Counted from the stretch's first letter, positions 14,521 to 23,195 are shown. The stretch: 23,897 nt of DNA from Hyphomicrobiales bacterium (GCA_016710435.1 JADJVV010000049.1:1-23897), one strand, 5' to 3'. Notes: generated by a model not told the origin, from the letters alone. Numbers and translations are program-made.

Positions 14521-14798
14521 AAATTAACAATTTAGTTAGAGATATAACGGGTTTGAGTGTTAATGAAAATTATGAAAATTTAGACTTTATAGATTATGGC
14601 GATGGTGAATTAACACCAATAAACTCATTAAATAAAATTTGTTGGCAAGAACGAATTTTATGGAATCTAGTAGAAGACGATGCCCTAAATTTTAGCAAAC
14701 TTTGCAATGATGTTAGTTTTTATAATTGCTTAATTTCATTTGAAAAAAAAATGAAAAAATCTGTGATTGAAGGTGTTAAAAATTTAAAAGATAGTTAA
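14424..14798 (+). CDS. Tail assembly chaperone, -1 frame extension (T domain of gpGT)
   Basis: The -1 frame adds 124 residues after the slip, giving a 284-residue fusion with the first 160 residues of the short form. The junction reads MRFF then LFDFVTGHCEQFPYTH. The added part has FATFEEIF-like helices and a late LNKICWQERILWNL stretch, ending KKSVIEGVKNLKDS. An internal ATG at 14382 lies within the overlap but lacks an A-rich leader, which favours frameshifting over separate initiation. The tape measure starts 8 nt downstream. Confidence 0.7.
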   Translation, partial: LFDFVTGHCEQFPYTHLDKATFEEIFESESEIKINNLVRDITGLSVNENYENLDFIDYGDGELTPINSLNKICWQERILWNLVEDDALNFSKLCNDVSFYNCLISFEKKMKKSVIEGVKNLKDS

Positions 14799-14806
14799 AA
14801 AAAAAT

Positions 14807-17074
14807 ATGGCAAATGTAAAAATAGGGTTAGATATATCTGAATTACTGTCAGAACTAAAAGGGTTAAATTCTAAAATTGATGCTCTCACAAAACCAATTT
14901 TATTTAAAACTGAATTTGATAGTAACGAGTTAAAAAATGGGATTGAAAAAATGCCCACTCGAGTTGGCAAAGATGCTGAAAACGCAGGTGAAAAAGTAGG
15001 GAAAGATTTAAAAAAAGGTATAAAATCTGAGACCGATACTTTTGGAGATTTATTTAAAAATGCTTTGTCATTTGCAGGTGGGGGACTTATTGCAAGCGGT
15101 TTAAGTGGGGCATTCAATGGAGTTAAAGAGGCACTCAAAGCAGGAGACGACGCCGCTGATAGGCTTACGACCTCGTTTCAGCAAGCAAAATTAAGCGGTA
15201 AAGGTTTAGCGGATGAATTAGCACGGAGTGGGCAGAGTGCTAAAGGTATTAGTAATGACTTTGCACTTCCCGTAAATCAAATAAAAGGCTTGCAGGCTCA
15301 AGTAGCCTCGTTTGGGGGGATTACGGGAGAGATGAATGATAGACTTGTAAAATTATCTTTAGGTGCTGCGAGTTCCTTAGGGTTAGCACCTGAGGCACTT
15401 GCTAAAATGATAGCTAAAGCGAACGATCCGGAACAAGTAGCAGGCTTAAAAAAAATAGGTATTGAATTTGAAAAAAATGCAACTATTGCAGAAAAATTAG
15501 CGGTTGTTGAGGCGAAATTTGGCCCAACTGTAAAAGCCTCAATGGAAGGTACACAGGATATTTTTGGAACTTTTGAGAGAATTAAAAACGCGGTTACAGA
15601 TGCTTTTGTTCAAAATGTTTTACCATTACTTGACGAATTTAATAATTATTTGCAAAAATTATTTATAAAATACAAACCTGAAATAGAAAGTTTTGGACTG
15701 GTTGTAAAAAAAATGGGTGAAGTTTATTTTAAATTATTTTCAGAATATTTGAAAATAACATGGGATATTTTAACATCAATTATTAGCACAATATTTGAGC
15801 TTAGTTCCTATTTTATTAAATTAGGGGCGTCGATATTTGGCTTTAATACGACTGCAAAAGATTCAAATTTAGTTCTTGATATTTTAGGCAAATTATTGAA
15901 CTACGTGGCTCTACAAATTTCAAATGTTAAAGTAGTGATTGAGGGAGTAAAGGGAGGTTTTAATGAATTAATCAATTTAGGCAAAGGTTTAATAAATGTT
16001 ATAAAAAATATATCATTTGACAATATTGGCGAGAGTTTTAGTAAATTAAAAAATTTGATATTTGGGGCACCAAGCAAAATTATTGATAAAGTTGCAGAGA
16101 GTGGAGGCGATAAAGCAAATGAAGAAAATTTTAATCGCAGTTTAGAAAATTTAAAAAAAATAGATTTAATAAATAAATTAATTCAAGAGAAAAAAATAAC
16201 TTACCAAGATGGGTTAAATGTTTTAAAAGATTTTGCGACTAAGTTCGGAAATATTAACTTACCTAATTTAAAAGGTGCATTAGATGAGGCACAAAGCCGT
16301 ATACAGCCCTTTGAAATTAAAAAAGCATTAGTAACTAATACTAGTTCTGAAAGTTCGTTAAAGACAAAAGAGGCAGGAGCAAAAGCAGGAGAGAAGGCAA
16401 TTGTAGATTTTTCAGAGGCATATAAAAAAATGGTTATTGAGTTAAATAATCTAAATCAAAAAAATACAATTGAACTTGACCCAATCAAAATCGAACTTAA
16501 AAAAATTGATACAACAACTGTAAATAATTTGCAAAAAAGTAATGATGAGTTGGCAAAAGAACTTGAAAAAATTACAGTTGCAAATGAAAACGAATTTAAA
16601 AAAGCACGTGAAAGATTTTCAAAAAGTTTGGAAGCAAAACAAAAAAATGATAGTGAAAATTTAGAGAATTCAAATGAGAAAGACGTTAAAAAATTGCAAG
16701 AAATGGCGAATAAAAAAGCGAAAATAAATGCTGAAATTTTGCAATCGCAAAAAGATATTATAAACGCTGGCGACGGTGCTATAATTAAATTAAAAATAAG
16801 TGAGGTTGGCGAAGATGGAATTATAAGATATACTGATAAAATATTAAAAGGTAAGGAAGCAATTCAAGAGTTAATAAATAAAAACAATGAATTTAATGAA
16901 GGTTTAAAAAATGATTCTGACAGACAAAAATTTATAATTATAGAAACTGACTTATATAAAAAACAAATTGAGGCGGTTCAAAGTTTGAATAAATTCAAAG
17001 AAGAAAAAATAAAACTTGAATTATTAATTTTAGAAAATGATAAAAATCAAACTGCAATTTCTGAAAAAAAATAG
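14807..17074 (+). CDS. Tape measure protein, N-terminal part
   Basis: This 755-residue part has the features of a siphophage tape measure: a first helical domain with Gly-rich hydrophobic stretch (AGGGLIASGLSGAFNGV, about residues 90-106), a TP901-like core (SFGGITGEMNDRLVKLSLGAASSLGLAPEALAKMI, about 168-202), hydrophobic helices near 310-350, and then long Lys/Glu coiled coils. It contains no Cys. It ends at TAG 17072-17074 directly after an A8 tract. The typical tape-measure C-terminal region is missing here but is encoded downstream, so the reading frame is broken rather than finished. The tape measure sets tail length and is ejected with DNA. Confidence 0.85.
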   Translation: MANVKIGLDISELLSELKGLNSKIDALTKPILFKTEFDSNELKNGIEKMPTRVGKDAENAGEKVGKDLKKGIKSETDTFGDLFKNALSFAGGGLIASGLSGAFNGVKEALKAGDDAADRLTTSFQQAKLSGKGLADELARSGQSAKGISNDFALPVNQIKGLQAQVASFGGITGEMNDRLVKLSLGAASSLGLAPEALAKMIAKANDPEQVAGLKKIGIEFEKNATIAEKLAVVEAKFGPTVKASMEGTQDIFGTFERIKNAVTDAFVQNVLPLLDEFNNYLQKLFIKYKPEIESFGLVVKKMGEVYFKLFSEYLKITWDILTSIISTIFELSSYFIKLGASIFGFNTTAKDSNLVLDILGKLLNYVALQISNVKVVIEGVKGGFNELINLGKGLINVIKNISFDNIGESFSKLKNLIFGAPSKIIDKVAESGGDKANEENFNRSLENLKKIDLINKLIQEKKITYQDGLNVLKDFATKFGNINLPNLKGALDEAQSRIQPFEIKKALVTNTSSESSLKTKEAGAKAGEKAIVDFSEAYKKMVIELNNLNQKNTIELDPIKIELKKIDTTTVNNLQKSNDELAKELEKITVANENEFKKARERFSKSLEAKQKNDSENLENSNEKDVKKLQEMANKKAKINAEILQSQKDIINAGDGAIIKLKISEVGEDGIIRYTDKILKGKEAIQELINKNNEFNEGLKNDSDRQKFIIIETDLYKKQIEAVQSLNKFKEEKIKLELLILENDKNQTAISEKK

Positions 17075-17181
17075 AACAGCAAAAAATAAACCAAGCAAAA
17101 GAATTTATAACATTTATTGAGGGAACTAAAAAATTTATTGAAGGTAAAAAAGCAATAGAGTTAGAATTATCGAAAGGGTGA
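17071..17181 (+). other. Tape measure middle segment, -1 frame
   Basis: After the A8 tract (17064-17071) the -1 frame continues as 36 residues (IEQQKINQAKEFITFIEGTK and onward) in the same coiled-coil style, to TGA 17179-17181. Skipping one base at GGG-TGA (17176-17181) leads back into the original frame, where the C-terminal part follows. It joins the two large pieces and has no start of its own. Confidence 0.55.
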
Positions 17182-18574
17182 AAATGACCCTAACGCAAGT
17201 TTTTTAAAATTAGAAACTTTAAGAAAAAATGTAATTTTAGGCTTACAATTTGATGACCCTAAAGCAAATGAAATTTTAAAATTAATAACAGAAAAGCAGT
17301 CAAAAGATAAAATTAAGCTATTGATAGAACTAGACAAATTAGCGTTTGAAGACGAAATAAAAAAAATTGAAAATGAAAACCCTATTATAAAATTAGGGGT
17401 TGATTTTTCTGAAATTTTTTCAGATGAAATTTTAAAAGTTGGTGAAAAATTACGCGAAAATGAAAATAAAAATGTAGAAATTGATAAGGCTAAAAAAATA
17501 GATTCTATAAAAAAACAAAAAGAAGAGTTAACATCACTTTACAAAAGTGGGGAAATATCTGCTCAAAAATATCATGATAAAGTTTTAGAAAATTCAAAAA
17601 ATTTAAAAGATGCAATTTCTGAAAGTACTAAAAAAAGTGGGTCTCAAGTCGGTGATTTATTTTCACAAAGTTTAAGTAATACATTTAAAATTTTAGGAAC
17701 TAAATTTAATGACGAAGCCACGAAAGGGAATGAACTTTATAAGAAAAATCAAGAAATAATTTTAGGAAGTTTAGTAAAACAAAAGGAACTCGAAAAAGAA
17801 GGCAAACAAAATACAAAGGAATATATAGAGCAAAAAAATATTCAAAAAAAATTAGAAGTAGATAATAATTTAATTATTGAAGACAGTTTAAAAAAGGTAG
17901 GTACTGCGGTCGCATTAAATTTTGCGAGTATGTTGACTAGCGGTGCTAATTTTATTGAGGCGAGTGGGGAAGCTTTTTTTAAAGGTTTGGAGGCAATGAT
18001 ACCTACATTTGTCGCTTATATTTTTGGCAGTAGTTTTCTCGCAGGTCCTTTGGGTTGGTTGGCGTCGGCAGGCACTACGGCGGTCTTATATGGACTTTTA
18101 GAAAGTGCAAGAGGAGCAATTCATCACCATAGCGAAGGGGTCGTAGGACTTACCAACTCTAGCAACAAAGGCAAAGCAAATAATAGAGATACTATCCCGG
18201 CGATGCTCGAAATTGGCGAGTCTGTTATAACTGCTAAGGGTACTTTTGCTAATGGAAATAAAGATTTGTTCAATTGGATTAACACAACTGGTGGGAGTGC
18301 AATTGATTATTTTAAAAATGATAAAAATTTATTAATTGATAATAAAAATTATACAAATTTAGTTAATCATAATAATATTTCAGATTTAGAAAAAATGTTT
18401 GAAAAACAAAACGCAATTATAAAAAATTTGCATAAAACTTCAAATGAACATCAAATTTTATTAACCAAAATAAATGATAAAATGACTGCAAATAATGTTA
18501 AAATTTTAGCACCCGATGGGTCAAAGATAAATGATATTTTTAAAATGGATAAAAAACGAAATTTAAGTTTATAA
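17180..18574 (+). CDS. Tape measure protein, C-terminal part
   Basis: From 17180 this frame encodes 464 residues, first coiled coil (LRENENKNVEIDKAKK, QKNIQKKLEVDNN), then a hydrophobic region (ALNFASMLTSGANFIEASG, MIPTFVAYIFGSSFLAGPLG, GTTAVLYGLL), then HHHSEGVVGLTNSSNKG..RDTIPAMLEIGESVITAKG, which is the usual end domain of tape measure proteins in this phage class. There is no good ATG at its start; only a TTG at 17321 could initiate a shorter form. The full reconstructed protein would be about 1255 residues. It is therefore a broken or recoded part, not an independent gene. Confidence 0.8.
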   Translation, partial: ENDPNASFLKLETLRKNVILGLQFDDPKANEILKLITEKQSKDKIKLLIELDKLAFEDEIKKIENENPIIKLGVDFSEIFSDEILKVGEKLRENENKNVEIDKAKKIDSIKKQKEELTSLYKSGEISAQKYHDKVLENSKNLKDAISESTKKSGSQVGDLFSQSLSNTFKILGTKFNDEATKGNELYKKNQEIILGSLVKQKELEKEGKQNTKEYIEQKNIQKKLEVDNNLIIEDSLKKVGTAVALNFASMLTSGANFIEASGEAFFKGLEAMIPTFVAYIFGSSFLAGPLGWLASAGTTAVLYGLLESARGAIHHHSEGVVGLTNSSNKGKANNRDTIPAMLEIGESVITAKGTFANGNKDLFNWINTTGGSAIDYFKNDKNLLIDNKNYTNLVNHNNISDLEKMFEKQNAIIKNLHKTSNEHQILLTKINDKMTANNVKILAPDGSKINDIFKMDKKRNLSL

Positions 18575-18578
18575 TAAA

Positions 18579-19085
18579 ATGAGTTGTATAAATTATATAG
18601 AGTTGGAATTCGCTACAAATAGCATATTTACTTTACCTTCGCCAACTTTAAAAAAAAAAATATACGTTGCAGGGGTTACGCCTTCAATGGTTGCAGAAGG
18701 CGAAAATTTGAAATACGTTGGAGGTTATTTTCGTAAAAATAATAATTTTAGATTAAGTCTTGATGTCAAAACTTTAGGGTTTGCAAATATCGATAAGGAC
18801 AGCGATTGTTGTGATATGTGCCAAGACTATGGAGATTATTTAGAGTTATCAAATTTAATAAAAAATTATAAATATATGCGAATTTTGTCGGCAGTTTTGC
18901 CGCGACAAAATGCAACACCTTCGCAAGCTATTCGAACAAGTTCGGCAAACCCATTTATTAAAATTCCTATGCCTGTCGTGATTGAAGGGGGAGGGTTGCC
19001 TAAATTATCAAACAACTGGGCGGTAGGAATAGAAGACTTGAACTTTACTTTAATAGAATTAACACCAACTGCTGACGGCATATAA
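18579..19085 (+). CDS. Tail tip protein, distal-tail-like by position
   Basis: The 168-residue protein starts 4 nt after the tape measure stop, where siphophages encode the distal tail protein. It is beta-rich (LEFATNSIFTL, KKIYVAGVTPS, FRLSLDVKTLGF) and contains a DSDCCDMCQDYGD loop (Cys77, Cys78, Cys81). It ends NWAVGIEDLNFTLIELTPTADGI, one base before the next gene. I see no domain that proves a distal tail role; the call comes from order. Confidence 0.5.
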   Translation: MSCINYIELEFATNSIFTLPSPTLKKKIYVAGVTPSMVAEGENLKYVGGYFRKNNNFRLSLDVKTLGFANIDKDSDCCDMCQDYGDYLELSNLIKNYKYMRILSAVLPRQNATPSQAIRTSSANPFIKIPMPVVIEGGGLPKLSNNWAVGIEDLNFTLIELTPTADGI

Positions 19086-19086
19086 A

Positions 19087-21378
19087 ATGGCACTTTCAGA
19101 AGAAAAAACATATTTTATTCAATGGGTAGATTTACATCCTAATTCTAAAAAATTATGGAGATTGGAAATTTTTTTTAGAGTAGATTCGCTATCAACTTCT
19201 CGCGATTGTACGGCAGTTGAATTGCCGAAGGGTTTTATTTTAAATTGTGAACTTGAAGGCGGTTATGACAAGCGTCCAATAGGCATGACAAAAGCAAATG
19301 CAATGAGTTTAGAACTAGATATAAAGCTACTAAACAATTCATCACCCGAAGGTAACTCGCATTGGGTTGAATTAAAAAGACGGATTCAAAAAGGTCAAAA
19401 TATTACATCTCACCCATTTGGTTTAGCACCTTGTTACACTTTATTCTCAACAACAAATCTAAGCGGTGCAGATGGTTGGAAGGTTGAATTTCAAGGAGTT
19501 CAAAGGGGACGACCTAGTAGCGAATTTACTATAACGAATGCAGGGGAGTTAAATGCTAATTATAGTTTTAAAATTGACGTAATTTGCATTTTTAAATTTT
19601 GTGCTGAACAAATTTTAAACACTTTAATTAGTAGCGGTTTTACTCTTGAAAATTTTCCAAACTATATAAAAAGATATGATGTTGTTTTTGATTATTTTTT
19701 AAATGAAATCGGGGCACAATTCAACGGTAAAGATGAAGTTTATTCAGTTGCAAAATTAAGCAATGCAACTGATAGCGACAATTACTATCAAATTAATGAG
19801 CTTTCAAATCTTGCTTTTTTTATACATTTTTTAAGATTAGAAATTGAAGGGATTTACAGGCTTTACACTTCGGACAAAGGAGGGTTAATTGAAGGCTGTG
19901 TAATTGGTAGTACCTTACAATTTGAGAGCCTTACAAGTGATTTAAATGGTATCCCGTACACTTACAATCCAATATCACATCCGTTATTAATTGGTACAAC
20001 TTTTAAAACCGCTACGCCTTTTGATTATTTTAAATTTTACGAGCAAAACCCTAATGTAACTTCAACAAATAGTGTATCATATCAAATTCTAAAAGACAAT
20101 TTTGCCAGTATAGATTTACTTTATTTTATATCAAGGAGTGGCGTTATTGATGGCGGCGTTATGAAAACAAATAAAGGAATTTTAAACATTGAATATGATG
20201 ACAATGGTACTTCAATTTCACGCGACGGCTTGAATAATGCTTATGATATGCTTTCAACTTTTAGCGAAAGTTGTGCAACTACTAAAGTGAAATATCGAAC
20301 TTCAAAAGATTTAAGTTTAGTTTTTTTGCCAATTTATGCAAGCGAATTAACTCCAATAAAATCAATTGATATTACTCAAATTATGCAAAATAATTTGAGT
20401 ATAAAAATTAACGGAAGTTCTATTTCCGACGCTAAAATTTTAATAAATGGGGGAAATGGTAGTGATATTGTTGAACATCATTTTAAAAGACATGGGGGTG
20501 AACTTGAAGAGGATTCTAGTAGCCGTTTAACATTCCACAATATGCCTGACAGTCCAGACGATGAAAGTCAAATGAAGCAAAGTTATACTATTCATTTCCC
20601 TTCTATCGTAGTAACAGAGGGGTTTTATGGCAATATAGATGACGATGGACGCGATGAATCTACTGAATATATTGATGAAACGCACTTTAAAAAAGATGTA
20701 TTAACTGGCTGTATTAAATTATTTTGGTTTGTATTTTGGGATATTTATCATGGTACAAATTTTATCGGTTTAACAAACAATTCGTTAAATCTATGGAAGT
20801 TATACTATAAGAGAGCTCTCCCTCATATATCTTGGGGTCAGTATAATTGTGACGATGGAACTTTGGGAGAGGTAAGTGTTCCTTACGCGGTTGAAAATAG
20901 GTCTTGTATGATTAGACCTCACTCACAATTTAAATTTTACACACCGAACTATTACGGTGCGGATGTCAATGGTTTTGCAGATTTCCCAAGTGTTAACGAT
21001 TCAAAAATTTATACATATGATATTGTTTCTCCCCCACTTGATGCAGACCCTAGTGTGAAAGTTTGGCGTGATTTAGAGTTTGGACAGATTTTATTTGAAC
21101 AGCGTCAAATGTGTTCTCCTAGTCAATTGGCTAAAATAATCCACAACCAATTCAATAACACTACTGAATTTAATTTTGAGTTATCCTCACAAAATATTAG
21201 CCTAAACGATATTGGGGAAATTTTTAATTTTACGAATGGAGGCAGTCCGTTAACTTTAGCAAATTTAATAAATGACGATTATTTGGGTGATATAAATTTA
21301 TCTAAATTAAGGCTAATCAAAGTTAAAATTAATGCAAATACAGGTAATGCGACTGGGGTTTTTCAAACTTTTAAATAA
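19087..21378 (+). CDS. Large tail tip / baseplate protein
   Basis: The 763-residue protein follows the distal-tail position and has the size and place of the tail-associated hub that binds receptor or starts ejection. It begins EKTYFIQWVDLHPNSKKLWRLEIFF and contains mixed beta strands, scattered Cys (DCTAVEL, VICIFKFCAEQ, ENRSCMIR, QMCSPSQL), and an acidic stretch with SPDDESQMKQSYTIHFPSIV. No lysozyme, peptidase or carbohydrate motif is recognised by eye. It overlaps nothing and sits 1 nt after the previous stop; the next gene follows after 5 nt. Confidence 0.6.
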   Translation: MALSEEKTYFIQWVDLHPNSKKLWRLEIFFRVDSLSTSRDCTAVELPKGFILNCELEGGYDKRPIGMTKANAMSLELDIKLLNNSSPEGNSHWVELKRRIQKGQNITSHPFGLAPCYTLFSTTNLSGADGWKVEFQGVQRGRPSSEFTITNAGELNANYSFKIDVICIFKFCAEQILNTLISSGFTLENFPNYIKRYDVVFDYFLNEIGAQFNGKDEVYSVAKLSNATDSDNYYQINELSNLAFFIHFLRLEIEGIYRLYTSDKGGLIEGCVIGSTLQFESLTSDLNGIPYTYNPISHPLLIGTTFKTATPFDYFKFYEQNPNVTSTNSVSYQILKDNFASIDLLYFISRSGVIDGGVMKTNKGILNIEYDDNGTSISRDGLNNAYDMLSTFSESCATTKVKYRTSKDLSLVFLPIYASELTPIKSIDITQIMQNNLSIKINGSSISDAKILINGGNGSDIVEHHFKRHGGELEEDSSSRLTFHNMPDSPDDESQMKQSYTIHFPSIVVTEGFYGNIDDDGRDESTEYIDETHFKKDVLTGCIKLFWFVFWDIYHGTNFIGLTNNSLNLWKLYYKRALPHISWGQYNCDDGTLGEVSVPYAVENRSCMIRPHSQFKFYTPNYYGADVNGFADFPSVNDSKIYTYDIVSPPLDADPSVKVWRDLEFGQILFEQRQMCSPSQLAKIIHNQFNNTTEFNFELSSQNISLNDIGEIFNFTNGGSPLTLANLINDDYLGDINLSKLRLIKVKINANTGNATGVFQTFK

Positions 21379-21383
21379 AAAAA

Positions 21384-22631
21384 ATGAGTGCAACAAATAA
21401 AGAATTTAGGATTGGGCGGATTAATCAAGATAGATTGTGGGCTGAAAAAAAAACAAGTGCAAAGAATGCAATTTTACGAAATAATAATAATTTAGCAAAC
21501 ACCGCAAACCTTGACACTCCAACGGCTAGAGCGATTTTTTCAGATACTAATATTAATAATTTAGTAATTGATAGCTCAATGAATTATGTGGGTAATTATC
21601 CATTTTTTTTGACTACAGATTTAAAAAATAATTTAAATATTTTGCCAACTCCTGATGATGGAGAATTTATTTTATTTGATAAGGATTTTTTCAGAACGAA
21701 ATATTTAGCTGAAGGGAGTTTAAAATTAAAACCTACAAGTAGCGGTACAAATGGAATTGCAGGGTTTAAAATTGCAAAAGAAGGCTATTACAATATCAAT
21801 TCAATATTTGAAATTGAGGCAAGTTATATGAGTGAAGTTGTTGATTGGGCGGACAAGTGTAACACCTCCGAAGTTTGTTACAATACCGCCCCTGATTTTT
21901 GCTGCGAGGTAGGTCCGACCTTATGTTTTAGGTACAAATGTACCGATAATCCAACACTTTTAAAACATTGGGAAGGTGATGTTTATTTTTGTAATACGCT
22001 ATATTGGGTCGCGTTAAATGGTGATATTTTAGAGGCTAACAACTACACCGTTACACTCCCCGAAAGTTTAGCAGGTTATATTGAAAGTAAGCAAAATATT
22101 TTGATTACACCCCCTCCAATCCGTGACGGTGAGGGCGTTCCTGACAGCTTAATAATTGGCGGAGGGCGTTTGTCAAAGAGTGGCACTGGAGGATCTAGGC
22201 ATAGATATGATTTATACTCATATTATTGCAACTCTGCTTATTGCAGCGAATGCTGCTGCTATCCAAACCCTTGTGGGTTATGGTTTGGAAGTGGTTTTGG
22301 CGGTGTTACAAGTGGGGCTGCTATTCAAAATGATAACTGTTGCACTAAATATTTAAGAGCTTATTTCAATGAAATTTTAAACGTCAATAATTGTTATTCA
22401 AACAATGGGAGCGATATTTGCACAAGTTTTTACAAAGAAAAAAAACAAGATAAGCCAAGTTTGGCTTTAAAAAAAAATGATGTTATTTTAGTGTTTGCGG
22501 ATGTCAATTATGAGACTGGAAGCGGTCTAAAATTTACAACTTTAGGAGTTCCGACGCCGATAAATGTTACTACAAATCAGACATACATTGGTGGGAGTTT
22601 TTCAATTCATAAAACAAAAACAACTTATTAA
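21384..22631 (+). CDS. Very Cys-rich tail protein, possible receptor-binding or fibre protein
   Basis: This 415-residue protein contains 17 cysteines, most in two blocks: residues 159-203 (CNTSEVC, FCCEVGPTLCFRYKC, YFC) and 282-346 (CNSAYCSECCCYPNPC, NCC, NCYSNNGSDIC). The spacing suggests disulfide knots or metal sites. Residues 1-110 look like a tail-attachment part (RIGRINQDRLW). A Gly-rich stretch (IIGGGRLSKSGTGGSR) lies before the second block, and the end is beta-rich (VILVFADVNYETGSGLKFTTLG). Position at the end of the tail operon fits a receptor-binding protein. No family is recognised. Confidence 0.55.
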   Translation: MSATNKEFRIGRINQDRLWAEKKTSAKNAILRNNNNLANTANLDTPTARAIFSDTNINNLVIDSSMNYVGNYPFFLTTDLKNNLNILPTPDDGEFILFDKDFFRTKYLAEGSLKLKPTSSGTNGIAGFKIAKEGYYNINSIFEIEASYMSEVVDWADKCNTSEVCYNTAPDFCCEVGPTLCFRYKCTDNPTLLKHWEGDVYFCNTLYWVALNGDILEANNYTVTLPESLAGYIESKQNILITPPPIRDGEGVPDSLIIGGGRLSKSGTGGSRHRYDLYSYYCNSAYCSECCCYPNPCGLWFGSGFGGVTSGAAIQNDNCCTKYLRAYFNEILNVNNCYSNNGSDICTSFYKEKKQDKPSLALKKNDVILVFADVNYETGSGLKFTTLGVPTPINVTTNQTYIGGSFSIHKTKTTY

Positions 22632-22982
22632 ATGAAAATAAAAAATATAGATGATTTTAATATTTATAAATCTTTTAAAGTTGGTGAAAGATTAGAGATT
22701 TGTAGAGGGTGCGAATTTAATTCTAAAATATATTATGGTGAAAATATAGGAAATATAAATTTTAAAAAAAATTATAAAGCAGGCGAAAATTTAAACCCAT
22801 TAGAACACTGTATAGATTGTAATTGTGTTATTATTTATGAGGATGAAGGCAAAGTATATGATGTAACCGAAAAATGTCCACGAGGCAAGTGGGGAGCGAT
22901 GCTAGAAGAATATGAACTTGAGGAGTTGAATGCTTTTTTTAATTCTAATAATAAAAAAAATTGTAATAGTTGCAAAAAATAA
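22632..22982 (+). CDS. Second RLEICxxC...CxC...CxxGKW Cys-cluster protein
   Basis: The 116-residue protein starts directly after the previous stop. It has RLEICRGCEF (Cys24, Cys27), HCIDCNC (Cys60, Cys63, Cys65) and KCPRGKWG (Cys82), the same framework as the protein at 10978-11292. A short CNSC pair is added at the end. It probably binds zinc. It is the last gene before the strong terminator and may be a virion accessory or assembly factor; the family has no function that I can name. Confidence 0.6.
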   Translation: MKIKNIDDFNIYKSFKVGERLEICRGCEFNSKIYYGENIGNINFKKNYKAGENLNPLEHCIDCNCVIIYEDEGKVYDVTEKCPRGKWGAMLEEYELEELNAFFNSNNKKNCNSCKK

Positions 22983-23041
22983 ATAAAAATAAATAAATAT
23001 ATATATATATATAGTATCTTTGTTTTTAGTTTTTTGTTGAG

Positions 23042-23075
23042 CCTGCAAAATTAGGGGAGTTTTGCAGGTTTTTTT
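23042..23075 (+). terminator. Strong rho-independent terminator of the tail operon
   Basis: CCTGCAAAA (23042-23050) pairs perfectly with TTTTGCAGG (23060-23068) around a 9-nt loop (TTAGGGGAG), followed by T7. It is the clearest terminator in the window and marks the end of the structural operon. Confidence 0.85.
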
Positions 23076-23195
23076 ATTGCCAAAATGAATTTAATAATTA
23101 TTTAAAAAAAACTTTAAATTATTTTCATCAATAAACCGCATTTTTATTAAAATTTTAAACATTACAAAACTATTTTCATTTTTTTAAAAAAAAAC

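Noticed and set aside
17072..17181. Stop-codon reassignment (TAG or TGA read as an amino acid) to explain the broken tape measure
   Set aside because: Reading through TAG 17072 meets TAA at 17087 in the same frame, and TAG 4406 meets TAA two codons later; a frame change fits better and TAG and TGA end other genes normally.
17321..18574. Separate tail gene starting at TTG 17321
   Set aside because: No ATG or A-rich leader, and its content is the typical C-terminal part of a tape measure; the open frame extends upstream to 17165.
22156..22356. A 66-residue + strand frame inside the Cys-rich tail protein gene
   Set aside because: It is fully inside a longer well-supported gene in another frame, has no A-rich leader and only appears hydrophobic because it reads Tyr/Cys codons out of frame.
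22997..23013. AT dinucleotide run as an origin or attachment site
   Set aside because: Only about eight repeats in an AT-rich intergenic stretch, with no iterons, integrase or matching copy in the window.
23121..23179. Two attttcat copies as operator sites
   Set aside because: Short A/T-rich octamers are expected by chance here and there is no symmetry.
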